From NCBI RefSeq assembly GCF_000775575.1, contig NZ_JRGN01000238.1:1-42213 (forward strand): 42,213 bases of DNA, given 5' to 3'. The notes beneath the pieces were generated by a model. It saw nothing but the letters and a program-made list of their open reading frames with translations, was not told where the DNA came from and made no database searches. The position numbers were made by a program, and so were the translations under genes. The stretch comes from Planococcus sp. CAU13. Its GTDB lineage: Bacteria; Bacillota; Bacilli; Bacillales_A; Planococcaceae. Every line of letters begins with the position of its first letter. Within the stretch, counting starts at the first letter, position 1. Of the stretch, positions 24,097 to 32,224 are shown in pieces.

Positions 24097-24792
24097 TTAA
24101 TTGCCGTAATTTTGATAGTACATATGGTTTTTCGCCAGGTCGAAATTATTCATCACCACACCGAGAATCAATGCCTTTGCTGTCACTAAAGCATCCCGGG
24201 CCTTGACTACACTGGCTTTTTCCGTTTTTCCAGTATTGACCACAAGAACAGATCCATCGCATTTATTGGCAAGGATTTTTGAGTCTGCCACCGCAAGAAG
24301 CGGAGGTGAGTCTATGAGGATCAGATCGTATCTGCTTTTCAGCTCTTCCAAAAGAGCATCCATTTCTGGAGATTGCAGCAGTTCTGCAGGATTGCCGGGA
24401 ATCTGGCCGCACATCAGCAGGTCCAGATTATTGATTCCGCTTCTTCTCACTGACTCACCCAGCCGCCCTTTTCGGAGCAGCAGATTGGAAAGTCCTGATT
24501 TATTGCTCATATGGAACGTATGGTGCAGGGTTGGACGCCTCATATCTGCGTCGATCAACAGCACTTTTTTTCCCGATTCTGCAAAGACGATGGCCATATT
24601 TGCACAAGTCGTCGATTTCCCTTCTTCTTTCGATGGCGAAGTGAAAAGGATTGTCTTCATGTCATCAGCCGGTAAGGAAAACATGATATTGGAGCGTATT
24701 GTGCGGTATTGTTCCGTTGTTATGGAATGGGGATCAGTACGTACCACCAATTTTCGCCCGGCTTGCCGTCTGGACTGTTTCTTGTTCACCAT
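24097..24792 (-). CDS. CpsD/CapB-type bacterial tyrosine kinase
   Basis: A 231-residue cytoplasmic BY-kinase. The Walker A motif is SPSKEEGKST with Lys59, the Walker A' motif is VLLIDADMRRP with Asp81, and the Walker B motif is LILIDSPP with Asp161. The C-terminal autophosphorylation cluster is short: Tyr225, Tyr226 and Tyr229. The kinase needs the transmembrane modulator encoded just upstream and controls polysaccharide polymer length or export, as well as enzymes such as UDP-sugar dehydrogenases. The start is ATG 24792 about 10 nt after GGAG; an ATG at 24813 has no site. It overlaps the end of the modulator gene by 59 bp in a different frame. Confidence 0.92.
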   Translation of the reverse strand: MVNKKQSRRQAGRKLVVRTDPHSITTEQYRTIRSNIMFSLPADDMKTILFTSPSKEEGKSTTCANMAIVFAESGKKVLLIDADMRRPTLHHTFHMSNKSGLSNLLLRKGRLGESVRRSGINNLDLLMCGQIPGNPAELLQSPEMDALLEELKSRYDLILIDSPPLLAVADSKILANKCDGSVLVVNTGKTEKASVVKARDALVTAKALILGVVMNNFDLAKNHMYYQNYGN

Positions 24793-25522
24793 ATGTTTCC
24801 AGCTCCTTTCCATTATAAGGATGCTCTGCTCTTCTGCTGTTTCTCATATCAGTCACTTTACTGACAATCCCAAGGACCTGAAGGCCAGGAATTTCTTCAA
24901 TATCTTCTTCTGTTCGGACTGTAGTGTTCAGCTGATCCATCAGAATCGACAAGCCTATTCCAAACAGCAGGCCGAGCAGCGCACCCAACATCATATTCAC
25001 AAGAGGATCCGGCCTTACCGGAACTACGTTTTCCCCAACATCCGCTGTTGCCAGGATATTGACATTGTCCACTTTCATCAGATCAGGAATTTTCTCCTGA
25101 AATATGGATGCCGTCGTATTGGAGATCAAAACAGCATTTTCAATATCAGGGTCTGTAACATCGATGTTTATCACCTGCGTGCTTTCAATATTGCTGACTG
25201 AGATCTTGTCATTGAGCGATTGGTATGTTTCATTCAGATTCAGTTCATCTATGACTTCATTCAGGATAACCTTGCTTTTGATGATGAGGCTGTAGGTGCT
25301 GATCAGCTGGATATTGGTGTTGATGTCCTGAGTGGTGAACTCCTGTGCGCTGGTGTCGTTTTTGTTGATCAGGATTTGTGTGGATGCCTGATACACAGGC
25401 TGGATGACCGTATAGCTGATTGCTCCGCTTATGGCCACAAAGGCGATGGCCAATAACAGGATCATCGGAATTCTTTGCCTTACACTTTTCAGGACTTCCA
25501 GAATATTTAACGGATTTTTCAT
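24734..25522 (-). CDS. Wzz/YveK-type BY-kinase modulator and chain-length protein
   Basis: A 262-residue membrane protein: TM1 at about 21-43, an extracytoplasmic domain with YQASTQILINKND and IESTQVINIDVTDPD, TM2 at about 177-199, and a cytoplasmic tail that in this family activates the kinase. The tail is long (about 60 residues) and contains Tyr-rich HPYNGKELETYGEQET. ATG 25522 has GAGGTG 6 nt upstream. It is directly upstream of and overlapping the kinase gene, the usual order in Gram-positive capsule and EPS operons. It is related to the Wzz-type protein at 2.8-3.5 kb. Confidence 0.9.
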   Translation of the reverse strand: MKNPLNILEVLKSVRQRIPMILLLAIAFVAISGAISYTVIQPVYQASTQILINKNDTSAQEFTTQDINTNIQLISTYSLIIKSKVILNEVIDELNLNETYQSLNDKISVSNIESTQVINIDVTDPDIENAVLISNTTASIFQEKIPDLMKVDNVNILATADVGENVVPVRPDPLVNMMLGALLGLLFGIGLSILMDQLNTTVRTEEDIEEIPGLQVLGIVSKVTDMRNSRRAEHPYNGKELETYGEQETVQTASRAKIGGTY

Positions 25523-25569
25523 CTTATGCACCTCTGGTTTCAGTTTGAGTGGGAATCATGTGCTGAAAT

Positions 25570-25992
25570 TTATAATTGTTTATTGGCGAAATCACTTATA
25601 TAAAGCATCTTCGAATATCTCCCTTTATAGGCATTCATCATCAGAATTATCCACAGCACCAGTCCCGCAGGTGCCAGCACCATACTTATCAGCCAGGAAA
25701 GTACCGGTATCAGGCCCAGCAAAAAATAGGCACTGAAGAATACGATTGAAATATAAATGGATTGAAGGGCATGGTAACGGACAAAATGATTTTCCCGCTC
25801 CACCAGCAGCATGATAAAGCCGGAAATGAATCCGAACAGATAGGTCAGTGAACCGGCAATGTTCTCCGTTAAGCCGAGTGACGTTCCCGCCGGCACCCGG
25901 ATATTGGTATGCTGCGGACGTTTAAAGACTGTCTGGGATTCGAAATCCTGTATCCGTTTCTCGTCCGGCAGTTTGAAATTGTTTTCAATCAC
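25570..25992 (-). CDS. DUF4870 (Tic20-like) membrane protein
   Basis: A 140-residue protein with a hydrophilic N-terminus (about 45 residues) and three hydrophobic segments. NIAGSLTYLFGFISGFIMLLVERENHFVRYHALQSI is the hallmark of DUF4870, and MNAYKGR ends the domain. GTG 25992 is 8 nt after GGAGG; an in-frame ATG at 26016 lacks a site. It precedes the polysaccharide operon by 47 bp with no terminator between, so it may be its first gene. The direct repeats just upstream of its promoter region suggest control by an OmpR-type regulator. Function unknown. Confidence 0.8.
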   Translation of the reverse strand: MIENNFKLPDEKRIQDFESQTVFKRPQHTNIRVPAGTSLGLTENIAGSLTYLFGFISGFIMLLVERENHFVRYHALQSIYISIVFFSAYFLLGLIPVLSWLISMVLAPAGLVLWIILMMNAYKGRYSKMLYISDFANKQL

Positions 25993-26044
25993 GTTAGTTC
26001 CTCCCTCTTTCTTCATTCATTAATGCCAATATTAAATTGAAAAG

Positions 26045-26061
26045 GTTAAAAGTAAGTTAAA
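26045..26061 (-). promoter_or_regulatory. Direct repeat TTTAAC-N5-TTTAAC, possible OmpR/PhoB-type binding site
   Basis: On the minus strand TTTAAC at 26056-26061 and 26045-26050, one helical turn (11 bp) apart, overlap the expected -35 zone of a TAATAT (26029-26034) promoter. This is the geometry of PhoP/OmpR-family sites. The gene for such a regulator lies directly upstream. Confidence 0.4.
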
Positions 26062-26085
26062 CCGGTTTTTTTATTCAGAAAATTT

Positions 26086-26118
26086 AAAAACAGGCCGAAA
26101 ATTTCTCGGCCTGTTTTT
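26086..26118 (-). terminator. Terminator of the two-component system operon
   Basis: A 13-bp stem AAAAACAGGCCGA / TCGGCCTGTTTTT with a 7-nt loop and T run on the minus strand. Confidence 0.85.
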
Positions 26119-26128
26119 GGACTTTCCT

Positions 26129-26824
26129 TTATTGGGCTATGAATTTATACCCGAATCCCCTGACTGTCCGGATGTAATCCGGCTTGGCCGGATCCTTTTC
26201 CATTTTTCTGCGAAGATTGCTGATATGCACTTTGACGGTCTGGATGTCGCCCTCCGAATAGTAACCCCACACACGGTCATATAATTGTTCAGCGGTCCAT
26301 ACCCTGTTCGGTGTCTGGGCCAGCAGCAGCAGAAGCTGGAATTCTTTATGGTACAGTTTTACAGGTTTGCCGCTGATGTAAAGTTCCCTGGCGTCCAAAT
26401 GGATTTGAAGGTCCTTATATTCCAGAACGGCCAATTTATCCTCTTCTCCATTGCTCCAGCCGTTGCGGCGAAGAATGGCTTTAATGCGGGCTTCGAGTTC
26501 ATTGAAGTCAAAGGGCTTTGTGATGTAATCGTCGCCGCCCGCATCCAGTCCCTGGATTTTATGATTCAAATCTTTCAGATAACTGATGAAGAGAATCGGC
26601 ACTTTGGTCTGCAGGCGGATCTGTTCACAGGTTTTCAACCCGTTCATTCCGGGCATTTCAATATCGAGCAGGATGATATCGACTTGTTCTTTTGCCAGCT
26701 GGTCCATCGCTTCATAGCCATCTTCCGCTTCTACGATGCGATAGCCTTTCTTCATCAGAAAAAGCCTGATCAATTCACGGATGCCTTCCTCATCTTCCAC
26801 AATCATTACAGTAGCTCCACTCAT
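26129..26824 (-). CDS. OmpR/PhoB-family response regulator
   Basis: A 231-residue regulator. The receiver domain (about 3-117) has Glu10, Asp11 and Glu12 for metal binding, phosphoacceptor Asp54 in LLDIEMPGM and Lys near 105 in YITKPFD. The C-terminal winged helix (about 130-230) has LYHKEFQLLLLLAQTPNRVWTAEQLYDRVWG and VKVHISNLRRKMEKDP, which contacts DNA. The start is ATG 26824 with GGAGGGGA upstream; longer readings run into the sensor gene. It lies 22 bp after the hybrid sensor kinase gene, so the two form one operon and a cognate pair. Its target may be the repeat just upstream of the polysaccharide operon (inference). Confidence 0.92.
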   Translation of the reverse strand: MSGATVMIVEDEEGIRELIRLFLMKKGYRIVEAEDGYEAMDQLAKEQVDIILLDIEMPGMNGLKTCEQIRLQTKVPILFISYLKDLNHKIQGLDAGGDDYITKPFDFNELEARIKAILRRNGWSNGEEDKLAVLEYKDLQIHLDARELYISGKPVKLYHKEFQLLLLLAQTPNRVWTAEQLYDRVWGYYSEGDIQTVKVHISNLRRKMEKDPAKPDYIRTVRGFGYKFIAQ

Positions 26825-26846
26825 GCAATCCCCTCCGGTAATGTTT

Positions 26847-29800
26847 TTATAATGTAAAAGGCAATGAAATATAAAATGTGCTTCCTTTTCCAATCTCGCT
26901 CTCCGCCCAGATTTCACCTTTATGCGACAGAATGATTTCTTTGGCAATTGCGAGACCGAGGCCGCTGCCCTGCTGCTTATTCGGTACATCCCTTTTAAAG
27001 AACCTGTCAAAAATATGTGGAAGTATATCTTCCGGAATGCCGTTCCCCGTATCGGAGACTTTGATGATCACTTCACCATCAAAATCGCCAGCCTTAAAAG
27101 CATCTCCCTCTTTACCGCGGCTGAGGATTTCTGTGCTGATGGAAATTTTCCCATCTATTGATGAAGTATGTTTAACGGCATTCCATAATATATTCGAAAA
27201 CACCTGATCCACCCGGCTTACATCTATGGACAGGACATAATCTTCCTGCCCCGGTTCTTTTCCAGCATCGATATATTCGAAAATCCTTCCACTTTGGGTA
27301 ACGTCCGATTCCATCCCCTGAATCAGTCTGTCCAGCCAGTCTCCAAGCCTTACACTTTCAAAGCGGAGCGTCATATTGCCGGATTTATATTTCGCCAGTT
27401 CCACCAGATCTTCTGTCAGGCGTTCCAGCATCACCAGTTTGTTGTGGATCATATCCAGATAACGCGGATTTTTCTCATCGATGATGCTTTCTTTTACAGC
27501 CTGAATATAGCTGTGGATCAATGTGATCGGCGTCCCCAATTCGTGGGAAATCGTGGACAGCATTTCGTTGCGTGATTTTTCAATTTCCTGAATCTCGTCA
27601 TTGACCGTCACAAGGTTCATATTGGTGATTTCGAGCGCCATTGTGCGCTCTTTGACATTCCGCTCCAAAAAGTAATTCATGTTTGTGATTTCCTGCGTTA
27701 AAGTCCGAAGGTTCGCCAGCGTATCGACTCTCAGAAGAAATTCTTCCTTGTCGCAGGGCTTCAGTAGATAATCATTGGCTCCGGCTGTAAACGCATCCGT
27801 TTTTTCCCGCAGCCCCGGCCTGTCGGAAAGCATGAGAATCGGCAATTCTGTCAGTGTATGTTCTTTCCGGATATGCCGGCACAATTCGTCTCCGTTCATA
27901 TCCTCCAAAGCCCAGTCAAGAATCACCAGATCGATTGGCAGATCTTCCAATAAACGAATTGCCTCCATCCCGCCGCCTGCTCCAAATACTGAATAGCCTT
28001 CCCTTTCCAGCTGATAAATAAGCAGCTGCCGGTTAACTTCCTCACGTTCGACAACAAGGGCGCGTATCTGGCTTGTGCTTTTTCTTCTGGTGGTAACCGT
28101 CTCGGCAATATCCGCGGCAGTGAACTCTTCAATCAGCGGAATTTGCGTTTCGTCAATCGTTTCGCCAATGTCAGGCATATAAATAGGCAATGTAAAACTG
28201 AATGTGGATCCCGCTCCAGGAGATGACTCCACTTTCAGCCATCCTCCGTGAAGCTCCACCAGGCGTTTCGTGATATTCAAACCGATTCCTGTGCCAGCCT
28301 CCCCGCCTTTTCCCCAGTCGCCGTCTTTTTGGAAAGCTTCAAACAATGAAGGGATTTTATTCTGTTCAATGCCTTTGCCGGTATCCCTGACAGACACTTG
28401 TATATGCCTGCCCGCTTTCTTTGCTGATACGACGATTTCCCCTGATACTGTCTGGTCAATGGCATTTTCCACAAGATTATATAAAATCTGCTGATATCGA
28501 TCCGGATCTGCAATGGCTTCCGGCAGATTGTGCGGGACCGTTTCATAAAGCCGCACTTCGGGATTTTTCAACAATGGCCTGCAAATTTCAAGAACATTTT
28601 CTGTCAGATCGTGCAGATTCACAGGCTCTACATGTATTTCAAGGGAATTTTGCTTCAGCTTGGAAAAGTCCAGTATGGAATCGATCATATGTGCAAGTTT
28701 TTTTCCATTTGATACGATTGCCCCCAACTGATGGCCTGCGGCAGCCGACATTCTTCCTAAATTCGAATCCTGCAGCGTTTCAGCGATTCCAATCATGCCA
28801 TACAGAGGGGTGCGCATCCCATGTGAGGTGATTGCCAATAATTCGTCCTTGCGTTCGTTGGCATGTTTTAACGACTCCATCTCCAGGCGCTGCCGTTCAA
28901 CGGCTTTCTTCTCCCGATTAATTTTTTCATTAATTTTGGAAGCTTCTTTGTCGGATAAAGAAAAAGCGGAAAGGAACACAGAAGCTCCGACTGTAAGATA
29001 TATGACATTTTTCGCTTCTGTACTTAAATAAGAAATGCCGTACAGCATGACAAAGGAAATTCCGGAGCCGATCAGGAAAAGTGCAGATCCAGCTGTAAAA
29101 TAACGCGCGTATTTTATTCCTTTGCTCCAGCTGGCCGCAGAAACAGTGAGCATCAGTACAGCGCTGGCGATCAGCGAGACCGGCAGGAGCAGGCTCAAGA
29201 ATTCCTCGAAAACGGGCAGTAATACAATAAAAGCCGCATTCGCCCACACCATCGCTTTTATGAAATTTCTGGAAACTGGAAAATGGCGCCTTGTATCCAG
29301 AAAACTTTCTGTGTAAAGCAAGGCAAAGATACTGATGATTCCAATGCCTGCATAAATAAGCCTTCCGTCAAACCAGGATGAATCCGGCCATATATGGGAA
29401 AGTGTCATTCCAGCCAAAGCCATAAGGCTGCAGAACACCGATGCGCCGAACAAGAGAAAATACAGGTAAACCCGTTGGCGGTGCCGGATAAACTGGCTGA
29501 GATAATAGACAGACAGAACAAGCGCGATGCCGTAAAGCAAGCCGGCCAGCGCGGTGATTGATTGTGAATGCACTTCGAATGCATCCCTGCTCCATAGGGT
29601 AAGGGGCAGCTGCAAAGGACTGTCGGATTTAAAGTACAGATAAAATGTGGCTGCATCCCGACCTTCAAAATTCAAATCAAAAACCGGGTGGTGGTGGTGG
29701 TATCCTGAATCGGTCTCAGGTATTTCCCTTCCAGCTCCCTGAGCGGCAAAGCCCCCATCTGAATCTGGCGAATACAGCACGGCCTGCTCCAATGAAGAGA

Positions 29801-30152
29801 CCGGCAATTCCAGGAGCCATTCTGTTTCTTCCGCATTATCAATGACATTGAATTGGACCCAGTAGGAAGTTTCCGCATCCCCCCTGGCTATGATGCCTTC
29901 AGCATTCGGCATAAAATTCCAGTGCAGGGGAGGAGCTGTCACTTCTTCAATGGAGTAGCTGTCTTCCGGGTCTTTTAAGATGAAGAGAAACTGATCCAAA
30001 GATACCTTATCAACGGATTCCTTCAGCTCAACTGCGCCGTTATGAATGGCAAGCGGCGCCTCTTCTTTTTCCGGCACCTCCAGCAGCAGCACTAACAGCA
30101 GCACCGAGAAAATTCTTATGATTAAGATATTCTTTATGTAGAACTTGCCCAT
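26847..30152 (-). CDS. Hybrid sensor kinase: 7TM-DISM, two histidine kinase cores and an internal receiver
   Basis: An 1101-residue protein. Order: an N-terminal hydrophobic segment (8-24), an extracellular 7TMR-DISMED2-like domain (about 45-190), seven transmembrane segments (about 200-400), a coiled coil, kinase core 1 (HisKA with His444; HATPase about 545-656 with NLVENA, DTGKGI and GTGIGLNI), receiver (about 697-815; Asp746, Lys798), a second coiled coil, and kinase core 2 (HisKA with His870 in SHELGTP; HATPase with NILWNAVKH, DTGNGI and GSGLGLAI). Core 1 reads SHGMRTPL, lacking the acidic residue after His; the receiver metal pair is Glu702/Arg703 instead of Asp-Asp. Core 2 is intact and probably phosphorylates the downstream regulator. 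ATG start with GAGGTG upstream. Confidence 0.9.
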   Translation of the reverse strand: MGKFYIKNILIIRIFSVLLLVLLLEVPEKEEAPLAIHNGAVELKESVDKVSLDQFLFILKDPEDSYSIEEVTAPPLHWNFMPNAEGIIARGDAETSYWVQFNVIDNAEETEWLLELPVSSLEQAVLYSPDSDGGFAAQGAGREIPETDSGYHHHHPVFDLNFEGRDAATFYLYFKSDSPLQLPLTLWSRDAFEVHSQSITALAGLLYGIALVLSVYYLSQFIRHRQRVYLYFLLFGASVFCSLMALAGMTLSHIWPDSSWFDGRLIYAGIGIISIFALLYTESFLDTRRHFPVSRNFIKAMVWANAAFIVLLPVFEEFLSLLLPVSLIASAVLMLTVSAASWSKGIKYARYFTAGSALFLIGSGISFVMLYGISYLSTEAKNVIYLTVGASVFLSAFSLSDKEASKINEKINREKKAVERQRLEMESLKHANERKDELLAITSHGMRTPLYGMIGIAETLQDSNLGRMSAAAGHQLGAIVSNGKKLAHMIDSILDFSKLKQNSLEIHVEPVNLHDLTENVLEICRPLLKNPEVRLYETVPHNLPEAIADPDRYQQILYNLVENAIDQTVSGEIVVSAKKAGRHIQVSVRDTGKGIEQNKIPSLFEAFQKDGDWGKGGEAGTGIGLNITKRLVELHGGWLKVESSPGAGSTFSFTLPIYMPDIGETIDETQIPLIEEFTAADIAETVTTRRKSTSQIRALVVEREEVNRQLLIYQLEREGYSVFGAGGGMEAIRLLEDLPIDLVILDWALEDMNGDELCRHIRKEHTLTELPILMLSDRPGLREKTDAFTAGANDYLLKPCDKEEFLLRVDTLANLRTLTQEITNMNYFLERNVKERTMALEITNMNLVTVNDEIQEIEKSRNEMLSTISHELGTPITLIHSYIQAVKESIIDEKNPRYLDMIHNKLVMLERLTEDLVELAKYKSGNMTLRFESVRLGDWLDRLIQGMESDVTQSGRIFEYIDAGKEPGQEDYVLSIDVSRVDQVFSNILWNAVKHTSSIDGKISISTEILSRGKEGDAFKAGDFDGEVIIKVSDTGNGIPEDILPHIFDRFFKRDVPNKQQGSGLGLAIAKEIILSHKGEIWAESEIGKGSTFYISLPFTL

Positions 30153-30416
30153 CCAATATACACCTCATTTATCTAAAAATTCAAATAATTAATGTTATTA
30201 TTATATTTTTATGGTAAATGTGGTATCCAAATTCAAATATAACGTGCTTTTCTGCTTACAATATGGGATTATTATAAATTAATTGTTACATATAATGGTT
30301 ATTTAGCAGGACTCTCGCTATTGCATATCATATCATTAAGCTTATTAAATGTGAATAAATTTAATTCTGAATATTCAAATATTCTTTTATACCTATATTT
30401 GTCTTAATTAAACAGA

Positions 30417-30454
30417 AAGACCGTCCCAAGGCGGCATGCCTCAGAGACGGTCTT
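30417..30454 (-). terminator. Terminator of the diguanylate cyclase gene
   Basis: The outer stem AAGACCGTC / GACGGTCTT encloses an inner AGGC / GCCT hairpin. The stop codon of the gene lies inside the structure. T-rich sequence follows on the minus strand. Confidence 0.65.
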
Positions 30455-32108
30455 GATGGGACTTATTCTGTTTCAGGTTCTTCTCTGCATACATCGCCTT
30501 GTCCGCGTCTTTCAGGATGGACGATATGGTTGAATTTTTATCCGGCAGCGTCATGCCGATGCTGGTGGAAACCGATAGCGTGATTCCTTCGAGCTCCCAT
30601 GGCTGCATCATAGCTTCCCGGATTTTATTCATGACAAGTGTGGCGGATTTTTCAGAATCGACGCCTGGCAGGAGAATGATGAATTCATCTCCCCCGAGAC
30701 GGGCGGCGAGATCTTCTTTATAAATACCTGCTTTCAATCGTTTACCGAATTCACGGATTACAGCATCGCCGATTTCATGTCCCCATTTATCATTGATCCC
30801 TTTGAATTTATCAATATCGAGAAGGAACACCGCAAAATTTTCGCCTTTCGTCTGGTAGCCGGCCAAAGCTTTTTCCAATGATTCCTGAAAATAACGGCGG
30901 TTCGGCAATCCTGTCAAAGGATCATGATAAGCATAAAATTCCAGTTTGGTTTCGTAATCTTTCTGGATTGATATATCCCGTACAATCATGACCATGTGGC
31001 TGTAGTTGCCATTATCATCAAAAACAGGGGTGCCGTTCAGCTCGGACCAGATCCAGTCACCATTCTTATGGCCCACACGAACCCGGATCTTGCAGACTTC
31101 GCCGCTTTTTATGGATGCGCTCAATGTACCGTATAATTGCCCGATATCTTCCGGGTGAATATTGTAAAAGGCGTCCGTCGTTTTATACTCATCAGGAGAA
31201 AATCCGAATACATCTTCAAGCGAAGGTGAAATATACAGATAATCTTTAAGGTGATTGATCAGGATGATTACATCATTGGCATTCTCCGCAATAACCCGGA
31301 AGTTCTTTTCGCTTTCCATGTACAGATCAACCATCTGATCCAATTCCCGCATATCTTTCAGGAGGACGTAAAAACCGGTTGTCACTTCCTGGATTTTAAT
31401 GGGGATGAATTTAACCAGGGCTCCAAGACGCTCCTGATTCTTTTGGGTAATGGTGATGCGGAAGTTCGTAAAGATTCCTTTTTTTGCTTTCCGAAAATTT
31501 TTCATCGTTCTCCAGCGGTCTTCAGGCACAACGAAATCAACCACACGCCGGCCAATCAAATCTTCCATAGTATGTCCGCTGAGCATTTGTCCGATGGGAT
31601 TTGCCCCACTTATATTGCCTTTCAGATCCAGTGTGAAAATCGCATCCCCATTATGCTCAAATAGCGAATGGTACAAGGAGCGGCTCTCTTCAAGGCTTTT
31701 CCATGCTTCCATGCTGTCCTGCTTGGCCACGACTTCATTGGTGATATCCTGAACCATACTGACGATATGGGTAAGCTTGCCTTTGCCGTCGAACATTGGG
31801 GCCAGGCATGTTTTTGAAAATCGCAATTCCCCCTCAGGATCGACGTAGCTGTCTTCATAAATGATTTGGCTGCCGCTGTCCACTACTCTGGAATATTGCA
31901 GACTCATCATGTCCGCCATCTCTTTGGATTGCATGTCATGAAACGTTTTTCCTATAGCAGATAAATCCAAATCAGTGTGGGCCATAGCCGACTGATTCAT
32001 GAATTCATAATACATCCCTTCTTTTTCCACACGGACAATAAAAATCATTTCCTGGATTCCGTCTATTAAAGCTTTCTCCAAAGATAATGTTGCAATCCCC
32101 TGTATCAT
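30441..32108 (-). CDS. Diguanylate cyclase with three PAS domains
   Basis: A 555-residue soluble protein: PAS domains at about 8-125, 140-255 and 265-383, then a GGDEF domain (about 390-550). The cyclase signature is intact: DPLTGLPNRR at 396-405 and LGGDEF with GGDEF at 472-476. It makes c-di-GMP from two GTP. The inhibitory I-site that would lie five residues before GGDEF (RxxD) reads YKED, so product inhibition is probably weak. No transmembrane segment is present, so it senses an internal signal. The start is ATG 32108 with a GGGGGC site; an ATG at 32123 is possible. It follows the GGDEF-EAL gene by about 100 bp on the same strand. Confidence 0.9.
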   Translation of the reverse strand: MIQGIATLSLEKALIDGIQEMIFIVRVEKEGMYYEFMNQSAMAHTDLDLSAIGKTFHDMQSKEMADMMSLQYSRVVDSGSQIIYEDSYVDPEGELRFSKTCLAPMFDGKGKLTHIVSMVQDITNEVVAKQDSMEAWKSLEESRSLYHSLFEHNGDAIFTLDLKGNISGANPIGQMLSGHTMEDLIGRRVVDFVVPEDRWRTMKNFRKAKKGIFTNFRITITQKNQERLGALVKFIPIKIQEVTTGFYVLLKDMRELDQMVDLYMESEKNFRVIAENANDVIILINHLKDYLYISPSLEDVFGFSPDEYKTTDAFYNIHPEDIGQLYGTLSASIKSGEVCKIRVRVGHKNGDWIWSELNGTPVFDDNGNYSHMVMIVRDISIQKDYETKLEFYAYHDPLTGLPNRRYFQESLEKALAGYQTKGENFAVFLLDIDKFKGINDKWGHEIGDAVIREFGKRLKAGIYKEDLAARLGGDEFIILLPGVDSEKSATLVMNKIREAMMQPWELEGITLSVSTSIGMTLPDKNSTISSILKDADKAMYAEKNLKQNKSHQDRL

Positions 32109-32224
32109 ATAACTGCCCCCCATACCCCTGTTCGTAAATTCTCTGAATCTGCTGCTCTGCTATATTCCAGTTTAACAGATTGTAATTTAAAATAAACCAT
32201 TAGTCCCATTAATTCTTAAACTAC

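Noticed and set aside
30153-30440. Possible gene or riboswitch in the AT-rich gap before the hybrid kinase
   Set aside because: No open frame with a ribosome binding site and no conserved structured element could be recognised; apart from the terminator at its left end it appears to be a plain promoter region.
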